Of a stretch of DNA of 32,090 nucleotides, positions 23,684 to 31,840 are shown in pieces; position 1 is the stretch's first letter, and each line of letters starts with the position of its first letter. The notes beneath the pieces were generated by a model. That model had not been told where the DNA came from. It made no database searches and was given only the letters and a program-made list of their open reading frames with translations. Source of the DNA: Anaerolineales bacterium (GTDB lineage Bacteria > Chloroflexota > Anaerolineae > Anaerolineales > Anaerolineaceae); the NCBI GenBank assembly GCA_020060485.1, contig JAGVAB010000026.1, forward strand, positions 1-32,090. Reading direction: 5' to 3'. Made by a program: the position numbers and the translations under genes.

Positions 23684-24617
23684 ACTGGAAAACCTCACCA
23701 AGGTCTATCGCATTGGCACCTTTGGCGGCAAGGAATTGCATGCCGTCAACAACGTGAGCTTTGATGTGCCAGACAGTGAAGTGGTCTCATTGATCGGAGA
23801 AAGCGGCAGCGGCAAAAGCACCATCGGCAGGATGATCCTGCGGCTGATCGAGGTCACCTCTGGCAAAATCGATTTCAACGGCGTTGACATCGCCTCCCTC
23901 AAAGGCAGCGATTTCAAGGAATACTACCGCACCGTTCAGGGCGTCTTTCAAGACCCCTTCAGCAGCTATAATCCCATCTTCAAGGCAGACCGCATCTTCA
24001 GGGTCATCAAGGATGAGTTCTATCCGCAAGTGCCGGATGGGGAATGGAATGACAAGATCAACGAGTCGCTGCAATGCGTGGGCCTGAACCCGGCCATCGT
24101 GCTGAACAAATACCCCCACCAGTTGAGCGGAGGTCAATTGCAGCGATTTCTGATCGCCCGCGCCCTGCTGCTGGATACACAAGTGCTGGTGGCAGATGAG
24201 ATCATCAGCATGCTGGATGCCTCCACCCGTGTGGATGTGCTCAACCTGCTGGCAGACCTGAAAGTTCATGGGCTTTCCATTCTTTTCATCACCCACGACC
24301 TTTCGCTGGGATATTACATCAGTGAAAAATCCGTTATTCTGTACAAAGGGTACGTGGTGGAGAAAGGCAGCACCAGCAAGATTTATGACAACCCTCTTCA
24401 CCCCTATACCAAAATGCTGATGGCTTCTGTGCCACGCCTGGACAAGAAATGGGAAGAGAATGAAGCCGCCATGAAAGCCTGCTTGCCCAATTCCAGCAAA
24501 GGCTGTTGTTATTACGAACGTTGCCCGCAATCGCTGGAATGCTGCGCCACAGAAAACCCGCCTTTGATCGAGGTGGAAGAAGATCATTTTGTGGCTTGCA
24601 AACTATTTGAAAATTAA
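23676..24617 (+). CDS. ABC transporter ATP-binding protein 2 (DppF/OppF type)
   Basis: The 313-residue ATPase has Walker A GESGSGKST, Q-loop FQDPFSSYNP, signature LSGGQLQR, Walker B VLVADEIISMLD and switch ITHDLS. The C-terminal cysteine motif is GCCYYERCPQSLECC followed by HFVAC. The ATG at 23676, preceded by GGAGGGAAG, gives the standard MLKLENLTKVY start; the frame is open further upstream inside the previous gene, but that part is not protein-like for this family. It forms a heterodimer with ATPase 1. Confidence 0.93.
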   Translation: MLKLENLTKVYRIGTFGGKELHAVNNVSFDVPDSEVVSLIGESGSGKSTIGRMILRLIEVTSGKIDFNGVDIASLKGSDFKEYYRTVQGVFQDPFSSYNPIFKADRIFRVIKDEFYPQVPDGEWNDKINESLQCVGLNPAIVLNKYPHQLSGGQLQRFLIARALLLDTQVLVADEIISMLDASTRVDVLNLLADLKVHGLSILFITHDLSLGYYISEKSVILYKGYVVEKGSTSKIYDNPLHPYTKMLMASVPRLDKKWEENEAAMKACLPNSSKGCCYYERCPQSLECCATENPPLIEVEEDHFVACKLFEN

Positions 24618-24645
24618 CCATCACCTTGTATCAACCGTTCATTTC

Positions 24646-24694
24646 AAACCGCAGCAGAAAGAGCCTTGCAAAACTCCGACTGACTGCGGTTTTT
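24646..24694 (+). terminator. Possible attenuator before the GH94 gene
   Basis: AAACCGCAG (24646-24654) can pair with CTGCGGTTT (24684-24692), followed by TT. The loop is 29 nt long, so this is a weaker candidate. It would reduce read-through from the transporter genes into the phosphorylase gene. Confidence 0.4.
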
Positions 24695-24716
24695 CATCAC
24701 CAGTGAGGACAACCTT

Positions 24717-27131
24717 ATGCAATATGGATATTTCGATCCCCAGAACAGGGAATATGTCATCACCAACCCCTGCACACCGGTCAAATGGATCAATTACATC
24801 GGAACACGCCAGTTTGGCGGCTTTGTGGACCACACCGGCGGTGCACTGATCTGCAAGGACGACCCCACCTATAACCGCATCACCAAGTACATTCAGCAAA
24901 TGCCGTCTTCGGATTTCAAAGGCGAAACCCTTTACCTGCGCCTGCACACTCCCCAGGGCTACCGCCTTCTGTCGCCATTTTTTGTACCCGCCCTTGAACC
25001 GCTGGATGTCTTTGAATGCCATATCGGCCTGGGTTACACCCGCATCCTGTCCGAAATTGCCGGTGTGCGCTGTGAGGCGACCATCTTTGTGCCGCCAGAC
25101 GGGCAATGCGAACTGCGTGACGTCCAGATCACCAACCTCTCAGCCAACCCTCTGACTGTGGACGCCATCCCGGTGGTGGAATACACCCACCCCGATGCCA
25201 TGATGCAATTCACCAACGCCGACTGGGTGCCGCAAACCATGCAATCCCGGGCTGTGGCAGACGGCGACTTGACCATTCTGGTGCAATATCCCTTCATGAA
25301 CCGGGATCGCAAGATCAACTATTTCACCTCCAACCTGCCGGCTTCATCCTATGAAAGCGACCGCAAGGTCTTTCTGGGGCAAAATGAGTACGGCTCCTTC
25401 CACCTGCCGCTCAGCCTGATGCAGTCCGAACTGAATAACAGCCAGGCGCTGCGCGGCGATAACATCGCCGCCCTGCTGCACCCCCTGGGCAGTCTGCAAC
25501 CCGGCGAGACCCGCCGCCTGATCGTGCAGTTGGGTCAGGCCGCCAGCCTGGACGCCGCCCGCCAAAGCATTTCAGCCTTCCGCCAGCCACAAGCCGTGCA
25601 AGCCGCCTTGCAGTCCCTGCGTGCCTTTTGGGACGAATATCTGTCTGCCCTGCAAGTCAACACCCCGGATGACAATATGAATATCATGCTGAATGTGCAC
25701 AATCCCCACCAGTGCTACATCACCAAAACCTGGTCTCGTTATCTTTCTTATTACCAGTTGGGATTAGGCTCACGCGGCATCGGCTTTCGTGACTCATCCC
25801 AGGATGTTCTGGCCGTGCTGGCAGCAGTACCCCACGAAGCGCGGGATTTCATCCTCCTGCTGCTTTCCTTCCAGAAGCAGGACGGCTCAGCCATGCACCA
25901 GTTCAACCCGCTCACCCTGCAAGGCAGCGCCGGCGATTCACTGGAAATGGACGATCGCCCCCACTATTATAGCGATGACCATTTGTGGGCCATCCTGGCT
26001 GCCTGCGCCTATCTCAAAGAAACCGGGGATATGGCCTTTCTGGAAGAAGTGGTGCCCTTTTATGAAAAAGAGCGGGGTGGCAAGCCGCTCGAAGCCGCTT
26101 CTGTGCTGGAACACCTGAAACGCGGCCTGGCTTTTACCCGCCAGAACACGGGCCGGCATGGCCTGCCACTGCTGGGCTTTGCCGACTGGAATGACACAGT
26201 CAACCTGCCAGCTGGCGCCGAATCCCTTTTCACCGCCAACCTGTACGGCAAAGCGCTTAACGAAATGGTCGCTCTGCTGGAACATTGCGCAGACGCGGCC
26301 ACCGCAGAACAATACCGGGATGCTTATGCCGAAATGCAGGCGCGTGTTGAAAACACCGCCTGGGATGGGGCCTGGTATTTGCGCTACTTCGACGCCCAGG
26401 GCAAGCCGCTCGGTTCTGCCCAGAACACCTACGCCCAAATCTACCTCAATGCCCAGTCCTGGCCTGTCATTTCCGGTTTTGCTTCTGCCCGGCGCGCCCG
26501 CCAGGCAATGGACGCAGTCCATGAAAAACTAAACACTCGCTTTGGCCTCAAGCTGAATGTGCCGGGTTTTGATGGCTATGATCCCCAATATGGCGGGGTG
26601 ACCACCTTCCCGCCCGGGGCAAAAGAGAACGGCGGTATCTTCCTGCACCCCAACCCTTGGGCAATGATCGCCGAAGCCATGCTGGGCAACGGAGAACGGG
26701 CCTACATGTACTATGCCCAGATCAACCCGGTCACCAAGAACGATATGCTGGATATTTATGAATGTGAACCTTTTGTCTATGCGCAAAACATCCTCGGCGA
26801 CAGCCACCCCCAATTTGGTCTGGGACGCAATTCCTGGCTTTCCGGCACGGCTGCCTGGGTCTATCAGGCAGCCACCCAGTATATCCTGGGTGTGCGCGCG
26901 GAATATAACGGCCTGCGCATTGATCCCTGCATCCCGCCAGCATGGCAGCAGTTCAGCCTCACGCGCCGCTTCCGCGGCCACACGTTCGAGATTAACGTGC
27001 ACAACCCGCTGCATGTAAGCCGGGGAGTAACCAGCCTGATCGTGGACGGCCACACCCTGCCCGGAAATCTGGTGCCGCTGGAAACTTTGACAGGCAACCA
27101 GCATAAGGTTGAAGTCTCTCTGGGAGAATAG
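24717..27131 (+). CDS. GH94 phosphorylase, cellobiose phosphorylase-type
   Basis: The 804-residue protein has the architecture of family 94: an N-terminal beta-sandwich (about 1-280; opening MQYGYFDPQNREYVIT as in cellobiose phosphorylases), a linker, an (alpha/alpha)6 barrel (about 320-720) and a C-terminal lid. The general-acid Asp lies in ADWND (489-493; D490 by motif). Such enzymes split a beta-glucoside with phosphate to give glucose 1-phosphate, saving ATP. There is no signal peptide. Its length matches cellobiose phosphorylase (about 800) and not the longer cellodextrin or cyclic-glucan enzymes, but laminaribiose, chitobiose or another disaccharide cannot be excluded. It is the last gene of the transporter unit. 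Confidence 0.9.
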   Translation: MQYGYFDPQNREYVITNPCTPVKWINYIGTRQFGGFVDHTGGALICKDDPTYNRITKYIQQMPSSDFKGETLYLRLHTPQGYRLLSPFFVPALEPLDVFECHIGLGYTRILSEIAGVRCEATIFVPPDGQCELRDVQITNLSANPLTVDAIPVVEYTHPDAMMQFTNADWVPQTMQSRAVADGDLTILVQYPFMNRDRKINYFTSNLPASSYESDRKVFLGQNEYGSFHLPLSLMQSELNNSQALRGDNIAALLHPLGSLQPGETRRLIVQLGQAASLDAARQSISAFRQPQAVQAALQSLRAFWDEYLSALQVNTPDDNMNIMLNVHNPHQCYITKTWSRYLSYYQLGLGSRGIGFRDSSQDVLAVLAAVPHEARDFILLLLSFQKQDGSAMHQFNPLTLQGSAGDSLEMDDRPHYYSDDHLWAILAACAYLKETGDMAFLEEVVPFYEKERGGKPLEAASVLEHLKRGLAFTRQNTGRHGLPLLGFADWNDTVNLPAGAESLFTANLYGKALNEMVALLEHCADAATAEQYRDAYAEMQARVENTAWDGAWYLRYFDAQGKPLGSAQNTYAQIYLNAQSWPVISGFASARRARQAMDAVHEKLNTRFGLKLNVPGFDGYDPQYGGVTTFPPGAKENGGIFLHPNPWAMIAEAMLGNGERAYMYYAQINPVTKNDMLDIYECEPFVYAQNILGDSHPQFGLGRNSWLSGTAAWVYQAATQYILGVRAEYNGLRIDPCIPPAWQQFSLTRRFRGHTFEINVHNPLHVSRGVTSLIVDGHTLPGNLVPLETLTGNQHKVEVSLGE

Positions 27132-27166
27132 ATCGACAAACCAGAAGCTTATCCTTAATGTGAAAC

Positions 27167-27188
27167 TCAGGCGCATTTTTGCGCCTGA
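27167..27188 (+). terminator. Hairpin behind the GH94 gene
   Basis: TCAGGCGC (27167-27174) pairs with GCGCCTGA (27181-27188) around ATTTTT. No T-tract follows, so termination strength is uncertain. Confidence 0.45.
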
Positions 27189-27193
27189 AATAG

Positions 27194-27222
27194 TGTACAC
27201 TCGTGCATATTTTCACTATAAT
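27194..27222 (+). promoter_or_regulatory. Promoter of the lipoprotein gene
   Basis: TATAAT at 27217-27222 is perfect; TGTACA (27194-27199) stands 17 nt upstream as a partial -35 box. The start would be about 38 nt before the ATG at 27267. Confidence 0.5.
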
Positions 27223-27266
27223 AAGAATATCAGCCGTTATACCGTTTACATTCCACGGAGGGAAAT

Positions 27267-28115
27267 ATGCAACGCAGTAAAAAATACATCCTGTTTGTCT
27301 TGATCATTGCAATGATAACAATGGCATGCGGTCTGTTCAGCCGCAGCAAATCTGATGATACTGCCTCCACCGAACTGCTCGAAGAAGCGCAATCCAGTGT
27401 TCAACATTCCGGGCCTGCAAGCCAGGAAGAAGAAGTCTATGAATATGAAGCGGAGGAAGAGGAAGCTTTTGAAAGTGAAATGGGCGCGCCCTCATCCCCG
27501 CCCGTTTCCAGCAATGCACCAAAATTCTTCCGCGATGACTTCGATGGAGAGATGAACAAGAGCGACTGGTTCACCGAGTATTCCTACTTCGTGGACGAAG
27601 ACGTGGAAGAGGACGATGACGAATACACGCCCACCTATGCCATCGAACAACGGCGCGGCGCCCTGCGCTTTGAAATTGAAAGCCCTTACCTCTACCTTTA
27701 CCGTTTCTATGCACCCCACGCCTACGATGATGTACGCATTGATTTTGAAGTAGAGAACAAAGGCGTCAATACCAACAACGTCGGCATCGTTTGCCGTTAT
27801 ACAGACTATGGCTGGTATGAATTCATCACCACCAGCGGTGGCTATTACAGCATCATGCGCTATTATGAGGATGGCAACAAGGAACTGGCCCGTGGCGGCA
27901 TTAAGTCCATCCGTTTTGGCACCGACAAGAAGAACGTTTATACCGCCATATGCAAGGGCAGAACCCTGATCCTGGAGGTCAACGGGGTTGAAATTGCCAA
28001 GGTCAAGGATGAGGAAATCCCCGATGCAGGTTATGTAGGTATCAATATCTCATCCGAGAGAGTCACACCAGTGAAAGTTGAAGTGAACTGGCTGCAGATC
28101 AGCCAGCCAGATTAA
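27267..28115 (+). CDS. Lipoprotein with acidic linker and beta-sandwich-like domain
   Basis: The 282-residue protein has a lipoprotein signal peptide with lipobox ITMAC (Cys21), a long acidic low-complexity linker (about 45-75, rich in Glu), and a folded part (about 88-282) starting FFRDDFDGEMNKSDWF. That opening, together with the alternating strands and the later NNVGIVCRYTDYGWYEFITTSGGYYSI, resembles concanavalin-like (LamG or DUF1080-like) domains. A role in binding carbohydrate or another surface ligand is possible, but not shown. GGAGGGAAAT precedes the ATG. It has its own promoter and terminator and is probably independent of the sugar unit. Confidence 0.75.
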   Translation: MQRSKKYILFVLIIAMITMACGLFSRSKSDDTASTELLEEAQSSVQHSGPASQEEEVYEYEAEEEEAFESEMGAPSSPPVSSNAPKFFRDDFDGEMNKSDWFTEYSYFVDEDVEEDDDEYTPTYAIEQRRGALRFEIESPYLYLYRFYAPHAYDDVRIDFEVENKGVNTNNVGIVCRYTDYGWYEFITTSGGYYSIMRYYEDGNKELARGGIKSIRFGTDKKNVYTAICKGRTLILEVNGVEIAKVKDEEIPDAGYVGINISSERVTPVKVEVNWLQISQPD

Positions 28116-28139
28116 CCAGTCATACGATCATCCTATACA

Positions 28140-28171
28140 AAAGCCCTTGCGGGGAATCTCGCAAGGGCTTT
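28140..28171. terminator. Terminator between convergent genes
   Basis: AAAGCCCTTGCG (28140-28151) and CGCAAGGGCTTT (28160-28171) form a perfect 12-bp stem with an 8-nt loop; the T-rich right side serves the plus strand and the A-rich left side the minus strand. Confidence 0.85.
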
Positions 28172-28201
28172 GATTTGCTGTTTTTGGGTTAACCGTGCGC
28201 C

Positions 28202-28876
28202 TCAATCACATGCTTCCAGGTCTGCCTGTTTGGCCACCACGATCACCGGAGAAGCGCCCAGGCGCTGCACCACCCCGCGGGTTTTCACGCAGCTTCCTGC
28301 CAGGCTGGAATCGCCCCAGTTATATGCCATCAGGAAGAAGCGCCCCGGCTCATTGACGAACAGCATGTAAAACACCCCTTCCCGGCTGTTGGCGCGGGCT
28401 AGATTGCCATACACACAGATGTCCTCACCCACCATACTGCTGTCCACTGACGACCAAAGCAGACATTCCTCCTGGGCAGCAGTCCCTTCCTCTTCTTGCG
28501 CAGCCTCCGCAATTTCATCGGTCGGCGCAAGGCTGGGCGTCAAAAACACCTCCAGCGCTGCGTCCTCCTCCACAACTGCTTCACCCTTCAACATCCCAGG
28601 CAGGAAGAGAACAGATGCCAGCGCTACAACCCCGATCGGGATCATCAAAAATCCGCCTACACCACCCCAAAAAGATTGCTGAAAAGCGCGAAAGAAAAAG
28701 AACACCATCAGCAGTGCCACCAGCACCAGCCCAGCCATTTGCAAAAGATTTAGAGCGGCAGCCTCAAAGCCAGCCATGGAAAAGATCGTCCAGGCAGTAC
28801 CTGCCGCCAATGCGGCAAAGATGCCGTACAAAAAAGCCAGCGTATTCTCGCGGTATTTTACAGAACTTGACATCAT
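28202..28876 (-). CDS. Small membrane protein with extracytoplasmic domain, unknown function
   Basis: The start at 28876 (224 residues, MMSSSVKYREN...) is preferred over one 33 nt upstream because GGTGAGGG lies just before it. Three hydrophobic helices (roughly residues 15-35, 42-64 and 73-95) are followed by an acidic linker and a C-terminal domain (about 135-224) with four cysteines (EECLL, EDICVYG, GSCVKTRG and the terminal EACD). The domain, with an alternating hydrophobic pattern and DICVYGNLARANS, could be a small beta-barrel of OB type, but I cannot assign it. There is no operon partner. Confidence 0.7.
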   Translation of the reverse strand: MMSSSVKYRENTLAFLYGIFAALAAGTAWTIFSMAGFEAAALNLLQMAGLVLVALLMVFFFFRAFQQSFWGGVGGFLMIPIGVVALASVLFLPGMLKGEAVVEEDAALEVFLTPSLAPTDEIAEAAQEEEGTAAQEECLLWSSVDSSMVGEDICVYGNLARANSREGVFYMLFVNEPGRFFLMAYNWGDSSLAGSCVKTRGVVQRLGASPVIVVAKQADLEACD

Positions 28877-28983
28877 GCTACCCTCACCCAACAGGATCAA
28901 CACGTTCATTATAGCATTTCAACGGCTGCGCATCACACGAAACTGCCAAAATACAGGCCAAAGACCCAAATTTCATAATTTCC

Positions 28984-29011
28984 TTGACAATAATCCAAAA
29001 AGCATGATAAA
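28984..29011 (+). promoter_or_regulatory. Promoter upstream of the amino-acid transporter leader
   Basis: Perfect TTGACA (28984-28989) with GATAAA (29006-29011) at 16-nt spacing. Transcription would start near 29018. Confidence 0.55.
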
Positions 29012-29017
29012 AATGGT

Positions 29018-29171
29018 CTCAATATGAACATACAGTTATTTGCTAAGCGAACCAAGAAGCAATTCCCGACCTTCACTCCAGAAGGAGCGGCTTGTGGTGC
29101 TTAAGCAATAACGGATAAGAAATCCAGGACAGCACAGACAAGACCTTCCCTCTGGGAAGGTCTTTTTGTTT
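29018..29171 (+). ncRNA. Structured leader or small RNA of about 150 nt
   Basis: Between the promoter and a strong terminator the RNA folds into a long imperfect hairpin: GTTATTTGCTAAGC (29035-29048) pairs with GCTTAAGCAATAAC (29099-29112) with two bulges, then ACCA/TGGT and AAGC/GCTT, then CTCC-AGAA-GGAG (29076-29087) at the tip. No coding frame is seen. It could be an independent small RNA or a riboswitch/attenuator for the amino-acid transporter. It does not show T-box, SRP or 6S hallmarks that I know. Confidence 0.45.
29140..29171 (+). terminator. Intrinsic terminator upstream of the amino-acid ABC operon
   Basis: AAGACCTTCCC (29140-29150) pairs perfectly with GGGAAGGTCTT (29154-29164), with a 3-nt loop and a T-run (TTTGTTT). 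It lies 125 nt before the first transporter gene, so it either ends a small RNA or attenuates the operon. Confidence 0.85.
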
Positions 29172-29177
29172 GCCCGC

Positions 29178-29188
29178 AAGGAGGTGAT
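29178..29188 (+). promoter_or_regulatory. Extended anti-Shine-Dalgarno complement in the leader
   Basis: AAGGAGGTGAT is complementary to the 16S rRNA 3' end over 11 bases. It lies 107 nt before the ATG of the binding-protein gene, which has its own TGGAGGAAG, and begins 7 nt behind the terminator T-run. Confidence 0.6.
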
Positions 29189-29252
29189 GCCTTTGATGCC
29201 TGAAACGCAGCAAACGCATAAGATTGGTGAATTTTTGCTTTATCGAGCCTGA
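29187..29252 (+). CDS. Possible 21-codon leader ORF
   Basis: An ATG overlapping the 16S-complementary site opens a frame of 21 codons (MPLMPETQQTHK...) ending in TGA at 29250-29252; a second in-frame ATG (29196) has better spacing. It contains no run of a single amino acid that would suggest classical attenuation. Confidence 0.25.
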   Translation: MPLMPETQQTHKIGEFLLYRA

Positions 29253-29295
29253 TGCTCAACATCCAACCGACACGAATTTATATTTGGAGGAAGAA

Positions 29296-30057
29296 ATGAG
29301 AAATCGCAATTTGTATGTCCTGACCATCGTCATTGTCCTTTTGAGCCTGACTCTGGCCGCCTGCGGCAGAACCGCCAGCGCCACCACGACCGTGCGCATT
29401 GCCACCGACGCCACCTGGCCGCCCTTTGAATACGTGGATGAAAGCAGCAAAGAGATCATTGGTTTCGACATTGACCTGATCAAAGCCATTGCCGAAAACC
29501 AGAATCTCAACATTGAGATCGTACCCGTTGAGTGGGATGCACTGCTGGCTGGCGTTTCCCAATGCCAGTATGACGCCGCCATCTCGGCCATCACCATCAC
29601 CCCCGAACGGGCACAAACCATGCTCTTCTCCGACCCTTACATCAACGCCGGGCAGATCGTAACCGTGCGTTCCGATAACACCGCCATCCAGGGCCCGGCT
29701 GACCTGGTGGGCGTAATTTCCGGTGCCCAGATCGGTACCACTGGCGCTATCGAGATCGAGAACATCGCCGGGGCGCAGCTCAAAACCTACGATACGGTTG
29801 ACCTGGCTTACCTCGACCTGATCAACGGCCAGATCGCGGCTGTGGTCGCCGATTACCCCACCGCGGTCAATTTTGTCAGCCAGAGCAATGGCCGCCTAGT
29901 GAATGTCGGCGATGTCTTCACCGATGAATCGTACGGCATCGCAGTCTGCAACAAGAACACCGCACTGCGGGATCAGATCAACCTGGGTTTGAATGCCGTC
30001 ATATCTCAGGGACTGATCACACAACTGGAAGCCGAATGGCTTGCCGTCAGTGAATAA
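29296..30057 (+). CDS. Polar amino-acid ABC transporter substrate-binding lipoprotein (SBP family 3)
   Basis: The 253-residue lipoprotein has a signal peptide with lipobox LTLAAC (Cys23) and a family 3 binding domain (about 32-250). Typical stretches are ATDATWPPFEYVD, IIGFDIDLIKAIAE, DAAISAITITPERAQTMLFSDPY (the Arg normally binds the ligand carboxylate) and a hinge with IGTTGAIEIENI. It binds a polar or charged amino acid outside the membrane; which one cannot be told. The ATG at 29296 is chosen because GGAGGAAG precedes it and the signal peptide starts there. It is the first of three transporter genes. Confidence 0.92.
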   Translation: MRNRNLYVLTIVIVLLSLTLAACGRTASATTTVRIATDATWPPFEYVDESSKEIIGFDIDLIKAIAENQNLNIEIVPVEWDALLAGVSQCQYDAAISAITITPERAQTMLFSDPYINAGQIVTVRSDNTAIQGPADLVGVISGAQIGTTGAIEIENIAGAQLKTYDTVDLAYLDLINGQIAAVVADYPTAVNFVSQSNGRLVNVGDVFTDESYGIAVCNKNTALRDQINLGLNAVISQGLITQLEAEWLAVSE

Positions 30058-30074
30058 ATCTACTCGTATTGCCA

Positions 30075-30103
30075 GTGAGTGCAGCGCTTTGCGCTGCACT
30101 CAC
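30075..30103 (+). terminator. Perfect hairpin between binding-protein and permease genes
   Basis: GTGAGTGCAGCGC (30075-30087) pairs with GCGCTGCACTCAC (30091-30103), 13 bp with a TTT loop. No T-tract follows, so it fits better as an mRNA 3'-end protector than as a full terminator. It mirrors the hairpin at 20807-20838. Confidence 0.6.
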
Positions 30104-30137
30104 CGCTTCTCACCCCAGAAAGGCTGCCTGAACGCTC

Positions 30138-30974
30138 ATGACCAATCCCAATAGAAACCAACCCACCAGTCTCAGTGACCACTTCTATCCACTGCCCTCA
30201 AACGGCTGGCTGGCCAAAAATATCGATCCCTGGTGGGGATTGTTTGCCGCGGTGGTTGCACTGGTGTTGTTCATGGTCTTTTTCATCCCCGACCCTTACG
30301 CCAAGGTTGTCATCTTCATCCAGGACGGCATCGGCATCACTGTCATCACCACCATCCTCAGCTTCATCCTGATGCTCGTCCTGGGTCTCATCGTTGCCCT
30401 GGGAAGGCTTTCCCAATCACCTGTGCTGCGGCTGATGGCCACCATCTTCACCGAGATCGTGCGCGGTATTCCCCTGCTGGTACAGCTCATCTTCTGGTAT
30501 TTTGCGTTTCCTTCTGTCATCCAGCAGGTCGGCGCCTGGCTGCGCTTCCGCCCTTTTGAAACTTATCTTGCCAATCCCCTGGGCATGGCCATCCTGGGCC
30601 TGACCGTCTGCTATTCCGCCTACATGAGCGAGATCTACCGCGCCGGCATCCAGGGCATCCCCAAGGGACAAATGGAAGCCGCCCTCAGTCTGGGCATGAC
30701 CCGTTTTCAGGCTATGCGTCACATCATTTTGCCCCAGGCCGTGCGGTTGATCCTGCCGCCAGTCGGTAATGAATTCATTTCCATGCTCAAAGATTCCTCC
30801 CTGGTCAGTGTGGTAGCTGTCACCGACATGACCCGCCGCGGCCGGGAGTTCATGTCTTCAAATTTCATCCCGGTGCAAACCTGGACCATGATCGCCCTGT
30901 TGTATCTGGTGATGACCCTCTTTGCGGCGCGTATCGTGGCATACATTGAACACAAGACCCGCAGTGAAAGGTAG
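30138..30974 (+). CDS. Polar amino-acid ABC transporter permease (HisM/GlnP type)
   Basis: The 278-residue membrane protein has a cytoplasmic N-terminal part, a first helix (about 32-52), and the HisMQ-type core. The segment [20 protein letters not shown] is the family signature, and the EAA loop is [37 protein letters not shown] (about 172-208). Since only one permease gene is present, it probably works as a homodimer. The ribosome site is weak. The ATPase gene follows after 10 nt. Confidence 0.92.
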   Translation: MTNPNRNQPTSLSDHFYPLPSNGWLAKNIDPWWGLFAAVVALVLFMVFFIPDPYAKVVIFIQDGIGITVITTILSFILMLVLGLIVALGRLSQSPVLRLMATIFTEIVRGIPLLVQLIFWYFAFPSVIQQVGAWLRFRPFETYLANPLGMAILGLTVCYSAYMSEIYRAGIQGIPKGQMEAALSLGMTRFQAMRHIILPQAVRLILPPVGNEFISMLKDSSLVSVVAVTDMTRRGREFMSSNFIPVQTWTMIALLYLVMTLFAARIVAYIEHKTRSER

Positions 30975-30984
30975 GTTGCAGATC

Positions 30985-31725
<741 letters not shown>

Positions 31726-31783
31726 ATGCCTTGCTGTTTCACTTCATTTTTCCTTAAAAATACAGGGAACTCTCCTTATTTCA

Positions 31784-31840
31784 GAGTGTGCGCCGGCCGG
31801 GCGCACACTCACCCTTTAAACATCTGGGGGATGTTTTTTT
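31784..31840 (+). terminator. Tandem hairpins ending the amino-acid transporter operon
   Basis: The first hairpin, GAGTGTGCGCC (31784-31794) with GGCGCACACTC (31800-31810), is a perfect 11-bp stem. The second, AAACATC (31818-31824) with GATGTTT (31830-31836), is followed by TTTT (31837-31840) and is the actual intrinsic terminator. Confidence 0.8.

Noticed and set aside
29018..29171. T-box riboswitch, SRP RNA or 6S RNA
   Set aside because: No T-box sequence (GGTGG-type antiterminator bulge) is present, the tip CTCC-AGAA-GGAG lacks the SRP internal-loop bases, and there is no large central bubble as in 6S RNA.
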